A stretch of 64,000 nucleotides of DNA from Peptococcaceae bacterium UBA7702 (GTDB lineage: Bacteria; Bacillota; Dehalobacteriia; UBA7702), in NCBI GenBank assembly GCA_002482535.1, contig DLGE01000001.1:820534-884533 (forward strand), read 5' to 3'. The translations under genes and the position numbers were made by a program. The notes under the pieces were generated by a model. That model saw only the letters and a program-made list of their open reading frames with translations, searched no databases and was not told where the DNA came from. Below are positions 1 through 8,097 of this stretch, piece by piece; positions within the stretch are counted from its first letter, which is position 1, and every line of letters begins with the position of its first letter.

Positions 1-665
1 AGCTCGGTAAAAATCGAGATAGAGGCTTCTTTATCCATGCCAAGACAGGAATCGTAAGCCCCGGTCATGCCGGCATCTGTAATATAGGCCGTACCGTGGG
101 GGAGGATCTTCTCATCGGCGGTTTGGATATGGGTATGGGTACCGCAGACGGCACTGACACGACCGTCGAAATAATGGCCGAAACAGACTTTTTCCGAGGT
201 GGCGTCGGCGTGAAAATCCACAAAGATGATCTGATCTTTAAGGGAAATTTCAGAAAGCAGGCCCTCTAAAGCTTTAAAGGGACAGTCGGGGGCTAAATTG
301 CTGTAAGCCCGGCCCAGAAGGTTGACGATGGTCAGCCGCTCCCCGTTTTTCAGGGAAAAGCTGCGAACACCCTTTCCCGGAGCCGGTACCGTCAGATTGA
401 GGGGCCGCAGGATATTGTCTTTTTGATCGATGAAATCAAAGATCTTTTTATTATCAAAAGTGTGATTGCCCATGGTAAAGGCGTCTGCGCCGGCGGCGGC
501 AATCATTTCGTAGGCTTTCAAATCCATGCCAAAACCGCCGGAGGCGTTTTCCCCGTTGACGATGGTAAAATCGATTTCGTATTCCTCTTCCAACCGGGGC
601 AGATTGTTCTCCAATACTTCCCGGCCGGGACGGCCAACGATATCACCGATAAAAAGAATTTTCAT
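1..665 (-). CDS. ymdB: YmdB-family 2',3'-cyclic-nucleotide phosphodiesterase (3' end cut by window)
   Basis: Reading from an ATG at 665 gives MKILFIGDIVGRPGRE and about 221 residues before the window edge; the family is about 255-265 aa, so the C-terminus is missing. Metal-binding motifs of the calcineurin-like family are visible: the Asp in FIGDIVG, NGEN near residue 38, GNHTFD near 67, and GTHTHIQTADE further on. Characterised B. subtilis YmdB hydrolyses 2',3'-cAMP in the cytoplasm. It lies downstream of rny, as ymdB does in B. subtilis, with one unknown gene between them. The function is inferred from family and position. Confidence 0.93.
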   Translation of the reverse strand, partial: MKILFIGDIVGRPGREVLENNLPRLEEEYEIDFTIVNGENASGGFGMDLKAYEMIAAAGADAFTMGNHTFDNKKIFDFIDQKDNILRPLNLTVPAPGKGVRSFSLKNGERLTIVNLLGRAYSNLAPDCPFKALEGLLSEISLKDQIIFVDFHADATSEKVCFGHYFDGRVSAVCGTHTHIQTADEKILPHGTAYITDAGMTGAYDSCLGMDKEASISIFTE

Positions 666-673
666 CCCGCACC

Positions 674-1207
674 TCAATTACTGAATACCAGGACTTTCCC
701 GGATTCCCTGCAAATGACGATCTGATTGCCGATACTCTTTTCGTCAATGGTCATTTTCTTATCATTGAGGCGGTACAATTCTCCCTCCTCGTAATACCAG
801 TTATAGTCGTCGGCAAAGGCCGTGTCGATTTTTTCCACCATGATATGATCGATGAACTCCAGGCGGAACAGTTCAATCAGAAAAGCAATCTCCGACCTGC
901 TCACAGAGGTGATGTCGCGACAGGCGTCGAGAACCAGATAATCGCGGACAGCATGGCTGATGATATCGAAATCATAGCTTTTCGTTTTGGCAAGTTGGTG
1001 GTATTTGCCCACGGCAGTTTTGATTTTCGCCGTTTTCTTTTCCAGCGCCGCTCCCTTTAAGGCGGTAACATCCTTTAACAGGAAAGAGAAATACAGTTTT
1101 TCTTGATCTCTGTCGTATCTGATTTTTGCGACCTCGGGAAAACAGATCAGCACGGAAACGAAGAGATTGACGTAATCCATGATTTCTTCATTATCGTTTA
1201 TGCGCAT
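674..1207 (-). CDS. Conserved-looking hypothetical protein between rny and ymdB
   Basis: A 177-residue soluble protein that I do not recognise. An in-frame ATG at 1228 would add seven residues, but AAAGGAGG lies just upstream of the ATG at 1207, which I take as the start (MRINDNEEIMDYVNLF). There is no signal peptide or clear membrane segment. The N-terminal half is mixed alpha/beta (IRYDRDQEKLYFSF), the middle is helical and Lys/Ala-rich, and the end is acidic then beta-like. It is separated from ymdB by only 8 bases and sits 78 bases after rny, so it is probably cotranscribed with both. A role in RNA turnover would be guesswork from position only. Confidence 0.75.
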   Translation of the reverse strand: MRINDNEEIMDYVNLFVSVLICFPEVAKIRYDRDQEKLYFSFLLKDVTALKGAALEKKTAKIKTAVGKYHQLAKTKSYDFDIISHAVRDYLVLDACRDITSVSRSEIAFLIELFRLEFIDHIMVEKIDTAFADDYNWYYEEGELYRLNDKKMTIDEKSIGNQIVICRESGKVLVFSN

Positions 1208-1253
1208 AGATCCTCCTTTTCGTCTCATTCCCGGATAAACCTGGATACGGATA

Positions 1254-1276
1254 GTACCGGCAAAAACTGCCGGTAC
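1254..1276. terminator. Perfect 8-bp hairpin after rny
   Basis: GTACCGGC and GCCGGTAC flank a 7-base loop, just 3' of the rny stop. On the minus strand no U-run follows, so this may be a processing or stabilising hairpin rather than an efficient terminator. The next gene starts only about 50 bases downstream. Confidence 0.4.
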
Positions 1277-1285
1277 TCTCTATTA

Positions 1286-2833
1286 TTATTTCGCGTAATC
1301 AACAGCGCGGGTTTCGCGAATCACCACGACTTTGATCTGACCGGGATATTCCATTTCCGAAGCGATCCGTTTGACGATGTCGTGGGCGAGGCCGGCGGAC
1401 ATCACGTCGTCAATCTTGTCGGGTTTTACCATAATGCGCACTTCACGCCCAGCCTGAATGGCAAAGCTCTTTTCCACTCCCTGGAAGGAGTTGGCAATTT
1501 CTTCCAATTGTTCCAGTCGTTTGATATAAGTTTCCAGGGTTTCTCTTCTGGCGCCGGGGCGGGCGGCGGAAATCGCGTCTGCCGCCTGAATCAGAACGGC
1601 TTCCACGGTAATGGGATCCACATCTCCATGGTGAGCGGCGATGGCGTTGACGATCACTTTTGATTCACCGTATCTCTTGGCCATATCGGCGCCGAGGGAA
1701 GCGTGCTGCCCTTCCATTTCCCGGTCAATGGCCTTGCCAAGATCGTGGAGGAGCCCCGCGCGTTTCGCCATGGTGGCGTCAAGCCCCAGTTCTCCAGCCA
1801 TGATGCCGGAAAGCTGCGCAACTTCCACCGAGTGGTTCAAAACGTTCTGTCCGTAACTGGTGCGGTAGCGCAAGCGCCCCAACATCTTGATCAGTTCCGG
1901 GTGAAGACCGTGGACGCCCACGCTAAAGGTGGCCTGTTCCCCTTCTTCCTTGATGGTTTGATCAACTTCTTTCTGGGCTTTTTCCACCATTTCCTCAATG
2001 CGGGCAGGGTGGATACGGCCATCCTGAATCAGTTTTTCCAGGGCGATGCGGGCAACTTCCCGGCGCACCGGATCAAAACCGGAGATGATCACGGCTTCCG
2101 GCGTATCATCGATGATCAAATCGATGCCGGTCATTGTTTCCAGGGTGCGGATATTCCGGCCTTCCCGGCCAATGATGCGGCCCTTCATTTCATCATTGGG
2201 CAGCACCACCACGGAAACGGTGGTTTCTGCCACATGATCGGCGGCGACCCGCTGAATCGCCTGGGAAACAACTTCTCTGGCGTATTTTTCGGCATTTTCT
2301 TTGGCGTCGGTCTCAATCTCCTTGATCATCAACGCGGCGTCGTATTTTACTTCCTGTTCCAAACCGGAGAGCAACAGCTGTTTGGCTTCTTCGGCGCTGA
2401 GTCCGCTGATGCGTTCCAGCTCTTCTTGTTTTGCGTTTTGGATTTTCTCTGCTTGTTCGATTTTATTATCGAGATCGCGTTCCTTTTTGTTGATTTTGTT
2501 TTCTTTATGCTCGATATTCTCGATTTTTTTGTCTAAATTTTCTTCCTTTTGCAGGATTCTCCGTTCCATGCGGGAAATTTCATTTCTTCTTTCTTTCGAT
2601 TCTTTCTCGCTTTCGTTCTTCATTTTGAGAATCTCTTCTTTGGCCTCTACAAGAGCTTCTCTTTTTTTGGAATCCGCTTCTTTATAGGCGTTTTCCAGAA
2701 TCTTTTTCGCTTCGTCTTCTGCGGATTTAAACTTTGCTTCCGCGTTTTTTTTGCGGACAACGTAACCGATCAAAAAGGCGATGATGGCGGCGGCGATAAT
2801 TGCGCCGATCATAATCAATAATTTAAGCTCCAA
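1286..2833 (-). CDS. rny: Ribonuclease Y
   Basis: Membrane-anchored endoribonuclease that initiates mRNA decay in Bacillota. Architecture: one N-terminal transmembrane helix (LLIMIGAIIAAAIIAFLIGY), a long charged coiled coil to about residue 200, a KH domain with IIGREGRNIRTLE, and an HD domain with LLHDLGKAID and AAHHGD. The usual length is about 520 aa. An ATG at 2848 is in frame but abuts a U-tract and has no SD. GGGGGTG at 2846-2840 is well spaced for the TTG at 2833 (residue 6), so I prefer that start (515 aa). Its leader carries a terminator-like hairpin immediately upstream, see the separate entry. Confidence 0.96.
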   Translation of the reverse strand: MELKLLIMIGAIIAAAIIAFLIGYVVRKKNAEAKFKSAEDEAKKILENAYKEADSKKREALVEAKEEILKMKNESEKESKERRNEISRMERRILQKEENLDKKIENIEHKENKINKKERDLDNKIEQAEKIQNAKQEELERISGLSAEEAKQLLLSGLEQEVKYDAALMIKEIETDAKENAEKYAREVVSQAIQRVAADHVAETTVSVVVLPNDEMKGRIIGREGRNIRTLETMTGIDLIIDDTPEAVIISGFDPVRREVARIALEKLIQDGRIHPARIEEMVEKAQKEVDQTIKEEGEQATFSVGVHGLHPELIKMLGRLRYRTSYGQNVLNHSVEVAQLSGIMAGELGLDATMAKRAGLLHDLGKAIDREMEGQHASLGADMAKRYGESKVIVNAIAAHHGDVDPITVEAVLIQAADAISAARPGARRETLETYIKRLEQLEEIANSFQGVEKSFAIQAGREVRIMVKPDKIDDVMSAGLAHDIVKRIASEMEYPGQIKVVVIRETRAVDYAK

Positions 2834-2861
2834 TGTTAACACCCCCATAAAAAATAAAAAA

Positions 2862-2882
2862 AAACCAAGATAAACTTGGTTT
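2862..2882 (-). terminator. Terminator-like hairpin directly before rny
   Basis: On the minus strand an 8-bp stem (AAACCAAG with CTTGGTTT, 5-base loop) is followed by a U-rich tract at 2849-2861 that runs straight into the rny start region. It is either the recA-recX terminator or an attenuator in the rny leader, because the only good promoter seen in this gap lies upstream of it (3062-3089). Confidence 0.75.
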
Positions 2883-3061
2883 AAGCCAATTTCTCCATCG
2901 GATATCGTACAGGAAAAAGAAGCAAACTACTCCCCTCCATTGGTATTATCTGTATTTTATTCTTTAAAGATATCTTAAAAAATATAAATCAATTATAAAA
3001 TACGCGATATATCACGAAAGCCGAAAATCAGCTAATAAACTTCGTTTCATCTAATATACAG

Positions 3062-3089
3062 TTTATAATAATAAGCCCGTACTTGTCAA
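3062..3089 (-). promoter_or_regulatory. Sigma-A-type promoter for the rny leader
   Basis: TTGACA (3084-3089) and TATAAA (3062-3067) have 16-base spacing, on the minus strand, just after the recX stop. It would give an rny leader of about 200 nt containing a GGGGAGTAG segment and a CCAAT/ATTGG closing pair ahead of the terminator hairpin. Confidence 0.6.
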
Positions 3090-3103
3090 GGAGATATTTT
3101 CAG

Positions 3104-3586
3104 TCAATCTGTTTCATTTTCAGGAAATGAGGAAAACAAAGACATCTGTTCCATAATATTCCCCGAAGAAAATCCCCGGCGATACAAACGCTGATAAAAC
3201 CGGTCCCTGTTTTCGTCAAAGGACACGCCGGGACGGCACCACTGGTTCAACAGTTTTGCGATGATCTCCTGCTCTTCCTCATCGGTATAAAGGGTTTCGA
3301 TTTCATCCTCACAGGAAATCCCCGCTTCCTGCAATGCCCGCAGCACAAATTTGCGGCCTTTGGGGTTGTTCCGTTTCCCTTTGGCGACGACATATTCTTT
3401 ATAATTTTCGTCGTTGAGATAGCCCCAATCAAGGAGGGAGGAGACGGTTTCTTCCACAGTGGTTTCGTCAAACCCCCGCTTTTTTAAGGCGAGGGTCATT
3501 TCCTTGACGCTTTTCGGTTTATAATTTAACAGCCAAAGGCTGTAATTGACGGGATTGGGCAGTTTTTTTCCCGGTTTCCGGTTCAT
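3104..3586 (-). CDS. recX: Regulatory protein RecX
   Basis: A 160-residue protein of the RecX family, which binds RecA filaments and modulates their activity. It shows the tandem three-helix pattern: a YSLWLLNYKPKSVKEM-like first repeat, KKRGFDETTVEETVSSLLDWGYLND as the second, and FYQRLYRRGFSSGNI near the C-terminus. It starts 2 bases after the recA stop, so it is cotranscribed with recA, the common arrangement. It is slightly short for Bacillota RecX but appears complete. Confidence 0.93.
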   Translation of the reverse strand: MNRKPGKKLPNPVNYSLWLLNYKPKSVKEMTLALKKRGFDETTVEETVSSLLDWGYLNDENYKEYVVAKGKRNNPKGRKFVLRALQEAGISCEDEIETLYTDEEEQEIIAKLLNQWCRPGVSFDENRDRFYQRLYRRGFSSGNIMEQMSLFSSFPENETD

Positions 3587-3588
3587 GC

Positions 3589-4620
3589 TTATTCCTTGGC
3601 CTCGCTATCTTCACCGAAGCTTGATACGTCTTTGTTCCTCATGGCCGACGTTACCTTTTCTTCGATTTCCTGAGCCGTATCGGGATGCTCTTTCAGATAT
3701 ATTTTGACGTTTTCGCGTCCCTGGCCGATGCGTTCCTCCTCATAAGAGAACCAGGAGCCGCTCTTTTTGATGATATCGAGGTTTACGGCGATATCGAGAA
3801 GGCTGCCGACTTTGGAAACGCCTTCGCCGTAGATGATGTCGAATTCCGCCACCTTGAAGGGAGGCGCGACTTTATTTTTCACCACTTTGATCTTGGTGCG
3901 GTTGCCGATGATTTCGGTGCCGTTTTTGATGACTTCGGACTTCCTGATATCAATGCGTACGGAAGAGTAAAATTTCAAAGCCCGGCCGCCGGTGGTGGTT
4001 TCGGGGTTACCGTAGACTACGCCGATCTTATCGCGGATCTGATTGATGAAAATCACCGTGGTATTGGTTTTGCCGATCACGCCGGTGAGTTTGCGCAAAG
4101 CCTGGGACATCAGTCTGGCGTGGACGCCCATGTGGCTGTCACCCATTTCCCCTTCCAGTTCGGCCCGGGGTACCAAGGCCGCCACGGAGTCCACAACGAT
4201 GATGTCCACGGAGTTGCTACGCACCAAGGCTTCGGTGATTTCCAGAGCCTGTTCCCCCATGTCCGGCTGGGAAATCAACAATTCATCGATATTGACGCCG
4301 AGTTTTCCGGCGTATTGAGGATCAAGGGCGTGTTCCGCGTCGATGAAGGCTGCAGTGCCGCCCATTTTTTGGGCTTCCGCGACGATATGCAGGGCAACGG
4401 TGGTTTTCCCGGAGGATTCCGGCCCGTAGATTTCAATAACTCTGCCTCTGGGCACACCGCCGACGCCAAGGGCGACGTCCAGGGCGAGGATGCCGGTGGG
4501 GATGACGTCAATATTCATTTTGGCGGCGTCACCCAAGCGCATAATGGCGCCTTTGCCGAAACTTTTTTCAATCTGATTTAAAGCGGCTTCCAGCGCTTCT
4601 TTTCTCTTATCTGCTTCCAT
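3589..4620 (-). CDS. recA: Recombinase RecA
   Basis: A 343-residue DNA strand-exchange ATPase that also promotes LexA cleavage in the SOS response. Walker A GPESSGKT is at about residues 66-73, Walker B is IIVVDSV, and loop 2 includes INQIRDKIGVVYGNPETTTG. The C-terminal tail is acidic (FGEDSEAKE), as usual. The start overlaps the end of thpR by 14 bases and recX follows, so the operon order is pgsA-pncC-thpR-recA-recX. No LexA box was looked for systematically. Confidence 0.99.
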   Translation of the reverse strand: MEADKRKEALEAALNQIEKSFGKGAIMRLGDAAKMNIDVIPTGILALDVALGVGGVPRGRVIEIYGPESSGKTTVALHIVAEAQKMGGTAAFIDAEHALDPQYAGKLGVNIDELLISQPDMGEQALEITEALVRSNSVDIIVVDSVAALVPRAELEGEMGDSHMGVHARLMSQALRKLTGVIGKTNTTVIFINQIRDKIGVVYGNPETTTGGRALKFYSSVRIDIRKSEVIKNGTEIIGNRTKIKVVKNKVAPPFKVAEFDIIYGEGVSKVGSLLDIAVNLDIIKKSGSWFSYEEERIGQGRENVKIYLKEHPDTAQEIEEKVTSAMRNKDVSSFGEDSEAKE

Positions 4621-5188
4621 TTAGTTTTTCTCCATCCTTTATTTTAAATTCTTCCACAACGGTGTAAACCGGCGTTTTTCCCGTGAGGTCACTCTTCATC
4701 AGAAAGAACGAGCTGACGCGGAAATGGCCGAAAGAGTATGCTTCACGCTTTTTAAATTCGAATTCGCGATAAAAGCGTTCCTGACTGGGATCCTCGTATT
4801 TGACCCGGCCAACGGTCAGATGAGGAGAGAAGGGCTTTTGAGCGTTCCCCGGCGACGCCGCCTTGACTGCCTTTGCCAGGTCAAAAAGGGCCTTTTTCTT
4901 TTCCATGGCGACCCACAGGGTTTTCGGCGCAGCCAGGGAGGGAAAAGCGCCGACGCCTTTGAGTTCCATGGTAAAGGGCTGCATTCCTGTGGCGGCAGTA
5001 GCAAGGTTTTGGCAAAGAGCGGAGAGTTCCACCCCCTCTTCCTCGATTTCTCCCAAAAAATTCAGGGTGATATGAAGGTTTTCCCAAGGCACCCCTTTGA
5101 TGCCTTTGACGATACCAAGATCCCCGTAAAAGGACGCGATGTTTTTTCTGATTTCAGTGGGGAGCAAAATCGCCACAAAGGCTCTCAT
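4607..5188 (-). CDS. thpR: RNA 2',3'-cyclic phosphodiesterase (2'-5' RNA ligase family)
   Basis: A 193-residue 2H phosphoesterase. The two HxT/S motifs are present as HITLNFLGE (about residue 41) and HLTVGRVK (about 125), the catalytic pair that opens 2',3'-cyclic phosphates. The start is the ATG at 5188 in the sequence TTTTGATGAG, which overlaps the pncC stop; a TTG one codon upstream is also in frame. It overlaps recA by 14 bases, showing tight translational coupling. Confidence 0.92.
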   Translation of the reverse strand: MRAFVAILLPTEIRKNIASFYGDLGIVKGIKGVPWENLHITLNFLGEIEEEGVELSALCQNLATAATGMQPFTMELKGVGAFPSLAAPKTLWVAMEKKKALFDLAKAVKAASPGNAQKPFSPHLTVGRVKYEDPSQERFYREFEFKKREAYSFGHFRVSSFFLMKSDLTGKTPVYTVVEEFKIKDGEKLNGSR

Positions 5189-5652
5189 CAAAACACCTTC
5201 TCCGCAATGAAGGCGAAGGCCGTCTCAACGGTCTGCCGGCGAATCTCTTCCCGGCTGCCCTGAAAGAGGTTTTTTTTCACGTAGATGTTATCTCCCCAGG
5301 CCAGACCCATATAAACAAGGCCCACCGGCTTTTTAGCCGAACCGCCGCCGGGACCCGCAATACCCGTCACGGAGACAGCGCAGTCGGCCCCCGATACATC
5401 CTTGAGGCCTCGTGCCATTTCATAAGCGCATTCTTCGCTTACCGCGCCCCAGACTGTCAGCGTCTCTTTTTTGACGCCCAGAATCTTCTGTTTGGCCTCG
5501 TTGCTGTAAGTAACCAGGCCGTAGCCAAAAATGGCGGAGACCCCCGCCACAGCGGTGAGGGCGGCGGCGATCAGACCGCCGGTACAGGATTCGGCAGTGG
5601 CCACGGTGACGCCATCGGCAATCAGTTTTTCAATGACTTCTTTTTGTTCCAT
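5188..5652 (-). CDS. pncC: Nicotinamide-nucleotide amidase (stand-alone CinA C-terminal domain)
   Basis: A 154-residue protein that is only the CinA C-terminal domain, without the N-terminal MoaB-like domain of full CinA. Motifs: ATAESCTGGLIAA near residue 20, VSVTGIAGPGGGSAKKPVGLVY near 100. Members deamidate NMN to nicotinate mononucleotide in pyridine-nucleotide recycling. In B. subtilis the corresponding gene, also beside pgsA and recA, is the long cinA, so here the gene has the short form. The stop overlaps thpR and the start touches the pgsA stop. Confidence 0.92.
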   Translation of the reverse strand: MEQKEVIEKLIADGVTVATAESCTGGLIAAALTAVAGVSAIFGYGLVTYSNEAKQKILGVKKETLTVWGAVSEECAYEMARGLKDVSGADCAVSVTGIAGPGGGSAKKPVGLVYMGLAWGDNIYVKKNLFQGSREEIRRQTVETAFAFIAEKVF

Positions 5653-6206
5653 CAGGAAAACAATTCCTTGCTTTTATAAAAATAGTCGGCGCCGGAAAGG
5701 ATCGTAATCACCGCGGCGATCCAGATCAACGCGGTGCCGAGCCAATCCGGGAAGACCGCAAATTGCCCCGCCAAAAGCACATAGGTGATGGCGACGATTT
5801 GGGAAACCGTCTTCAGCTTGCCAAAATAGGAGGCGGCGATCACAATGCCCTTATCGGCGGCAATGGCCCGCAGTCCCGTCACCATCAGTTCACGGGTTAA
5901 GATAATGATAATGACCACAGCGCCAACGTCTTCTAAGGCCAACAGACAGATGAGAGTAGCCAAAATCAGCAGCTTATCGGCAAGGGGATCGAGGAATTTA
6001 CCCAGGCTGGTCACAAGATTGCGGGAACGGGCAAAGTAGCCGTCAAGACCGTCGGTGGCGGCGGCGGCCACAAACAGAATCGCGGCAATCAAATACTTGC
6101 CGGGAGTCGGTAAGAGCAGCACCAACATGATCAAAGGAATCATGGCGATCCGAATCAGCGTGATGGTATTGGGTAAATTGAGATCAAGCTTAAACTTTTG
6201 CTTCAT
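5652..6206 (-). CDS. pgsA: CDP-diacylglycerol--glycerol-3-phosphate 3-phosphatidyltransferase
   Basis: A 184-residue integral membrane enzyme making phosphatidylglycerol phosphate, the first step to PG and cardiolipin. The CDP-alcohol phosphotransferase signature is visible as TDGLDGYFARSRNLVT...LDPLADK, with the metal-binding aspartates. Four or more hydrophobic helices span the rest (for example IAMIPLIMLVLLLP and GAVVIIIILTREL). It is followed without gap by pncC; this pgsA-cinA-recA order is conserved in Bacillota. Confidence 0.97.
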   Translation of the reverse strand: MKQKFKLDLNLPNTITLIRIAMIPLIMLVLLLPTPGKYLIAAILFVAAAATDGLDGYFARSRNLVTSLGKFLDPLADKLLILATLICLLALEDVGAVVIIIILTRELMVTGLRAIAADKGIVIAASYFGKLKTVSQIVAITYVLLAGQFAVFPDWLGTALIWIAAVITILSGADYFYKSKELFS

Positions 6207-6273
6207 TTGCGTTTCCTTTCTTCTCCATAAATTGAAAACTGAAATTTATTCTTCATTCTATTTGAATTTGAAT

Positions 6274-7602
6274 TTAAATTTGGATTTCTCCGGTCAGGTC
6301 GTATACGTCGCTGCCGGTGATATTCACCGGTACAAGGTCGCCGGGGGCATAAGCGCCTTTGGCCCTTACATAAGTGATTCCGTCAACTTCCGGCGCCTGA
6401 AACCAGGTCCGTCCATAATAAGGATACGTTTCATGGAGGGGATCGTCTTCTGGGGTAACGCCGTCGATGAGCACCATCTCTTCCCTGCCCACCCAGGAGG
6501 TCAACCGTTGGGTGGAACAGCGGCTCAAAAGCGCCATAAGACTGTCGTAACGGTCAGCTTTGCAGTCTTCGTCCACTTGATCGGGAAGATCATAGGCCAC
6601 GGTATCCTCTTCCCTGGAATAGGGAAACACGCCGACCCAATCGAGTTTCGCTTCGGTTAGAAAATCGCAAAGAAGCGTGAAATCTTCCTCGCTTTCTCCA
6701 GGAAAGCCCACGATAAAGGTACTGCGAATCACAAAGTCAGGATCAGCTTTTCTGATCCGCGCCAGCAGATCACGAAGTTTCTTTCGGCGTTCCGGCCGTC
6801 CCATGGCTTTGAGCACGGAATCCGCGGCATGCTGCATGGGAATATCCAAATAATTGCAGATCTTTTCTTCCCCGGCCATCAATGCCAGCAGTTCATCGTC
6901 AATGCGGCTGGGATAGCTGTAGAGCAGGCGAATCCGGACGACATCAAGGTTCACCAGTTCTTTTAGAAGCTCTTTCAGCATCACTTTGCCATAGCGGTCT
7001 TTACCGTATACCGTCGTGTCCTGGGCCAGCAAATTGATCTCCTTGACACCGCCGTCGATGAGTTCTTTGGCTTCCGCTAAGATATCCTCGATGCTGCGGC
7101 TGACGTAAGGCCCCCGCATTTGAGGGATCGTACAGAAGGTACAGCAGTTATCGCAGCCTTCGGCGATTTTCAGGTAGGCCCAATGGGACGGCGTCGATAA
7201 AACGCGGCGATAGCCATAACCGGCATCTGGGGCCACGGATTCCTTCCCTGCGGTTGGAAACAGCTCCTTTAACCGCTCACCAACGGTTTCAAAATTCAGA
7301 GAGGTCAGCCAAAGATCCACTTCGGGGATTTCCCTGGCCAATTCTTCCCGGTACTTTTGCACCATGCAGCCGGTGACCACGAGACAGCGGCAGTTTTGTT
7401 CCTTCCGCGCCGCGCAACGGATGATTGCATCGATGCTCTCCTCTTTGGCCGCGGCAATAAAACCGCAGGTATTGACAATGATGATTTCGGCTTCCCCAAA
7501 GTCGCCGGTTAAGGTATAGTTCTGCCCTTTTAAAATGGCCATCATGCGCTCGCTGTCCACGAGGTTTTTGGCGCAGCCGAGGCTTAAAATCGCTGTTTTC
7601 AA
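6274..7602 (-). CDS. rimO: Ribosomal protein S12 methylthiotransferase RimO
   Basis: A 442-residue radical-SAM methylthiotransferase that modifies an Asp of ribosomal protein S12. Order of domains: N-terminal UPF0004 domain with LGCAKNLVDSE and VNTCGFI cysteines for the auxiliary cluster, radical-SAM core with CDNCCTFCTIPQMRG near residue 150, and a C-terminal TRAM domain ending ITGSDVYDLTGEI. LGCAKNLVDSE and QMRG favour RimO over MiaB. The start is TTG at 7602, preceded by GAGGAG at suitable spacing. A 67-base gap separates it from pgsA. Confidence 0.96.
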   Translation of the reverse strand: MKTAILSLGCAKNLVDSERMMAILKGQNYTLTGDFGEAEIIIVNTCGFIAAAKEESIDAIIRCAARKEQNCRCLVVTGCMVQKYREELAREIPEVDLWLTSLNFETVGERLKELFPTAGKESVAPDAGYGYRRVLSTPSHWAYLKIAEGCDNCCTFCTIPQMRGPYVSRSIEDILAEAKELIDGGVKEINLLAQDTTVYGKDRYGKVMLKELLKELVNLDVVRIRLLYSYPSRIDDELLALMAGEEKICNYLDIPMQHAADSVLKAMGRPERRKKLRDLLARIRKADPDFVIRSTFIVGFPGESEEDFTLLCDFLTEAKLDWVGVFPYSREEDTVAYDLPDQVDEDCKADRYDSLMALLSRCSTQRLTSWVGREEMVLIDGVTPEDDPLHETYPYYGRTWFQAPEVDGITYVRAKGAYAPGDLVPVNITGSDVYDLTGEIQI

Positions 7603-7612
7603 ATGATGCTCC

Positions 7613-8041
7613 TCAAACCCAAAGGCGGCTGCCGAAAAATGAGAATAAGGCCAGTACCGCCAAGGTAATTAAAATGGAAACGAGCAGACGCCGGTGGCGC
7701 GCAGAACGCTGGGAGACATCCTCCCACTGCTTGTTTCTTTTTTCAATGTGGTCTTCCGGCTTGAACAGCCGTTTTTCCAAGCTGCTGTTGATAAAAGAAG
7801 ACTCGTCGTAGCCGATTTCCTTCATGATCTCTTCGGCGATCTTCTTGGGATTTAAGCCCAAGTAAGACGCGTAGGTTTTGGCGTAGCCGATGGCAAAGGT
7901 TTTCCCCGGCAAATCGTCGTAGGATTCTTCTTCCAAAGCAAATAGATAGCGGGCGTCGATATCCAGGGCCACCGCCACTTCACTCAAGGTGAAGCCGGCG
8001 TCCATTCTACCCTGCTGAAAACGCATTCCTGTTGTTCCCAT
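7613..8041 (-). CDS. RodZ/YmfM-like protein, short form without extracellular domain
   Basis: A helix-turn-helix of the HTH_25 type (FTLSEVAVALDIDARYLFALEEE) begins near residue 20, followed by a linker and one C-terminal transmembrane helix (LLVSILITLAVLALFSFFG) that nearly ends the protein. The ATG at 8041 is preceded by CAGGAG, giving 142 aa; an upstream in-frame start adds 15 residues but lacks an SD. B. subtilis YmfM/RodZ is about 290 aa with an extracellular domain, absent here. RodZ links MreB to the elongation machinery. Position next to pgsA and rimO supports orthology; function in the truncated form is inferred. Confidence 0.82.
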   Translation of the reverse strand: MGTTGMRFQQGRMDAGFTLSEVAVALDIDARYLFALEEESYDDLPGKTFAIGYAKTYASYLGLNPKKIAEEIMKEIGYDESSFINSSLEKRLFKPEDHIEKRNKQWEDVSQRSARHRRLLVSILITLAVLALFSFFGSRLWV

Positions 8042-8097
8042 GTTTTTCTCCTGCTGTAAAAGTAAAGGGATCGCATTGAAATTCATTAAAGTGATCG

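Noticed and set aside
1703..2536. Long plus-strand open frame opposite rny
   Set aside because: It is the complement of a highly conserved gene, lacks a family signature and SD, and arises from codon bias; the same applies to other long antisense frames over ftsK, purL, aspS, recA and secF.
2849..3060. Manganese (yybP-ykoY) riboswitch before rny
   Set aside because: GGGGAGTAG matches the conserved first loop, but the remaining conserved segments and overall length are not seen; kept only as an unclassified leader.
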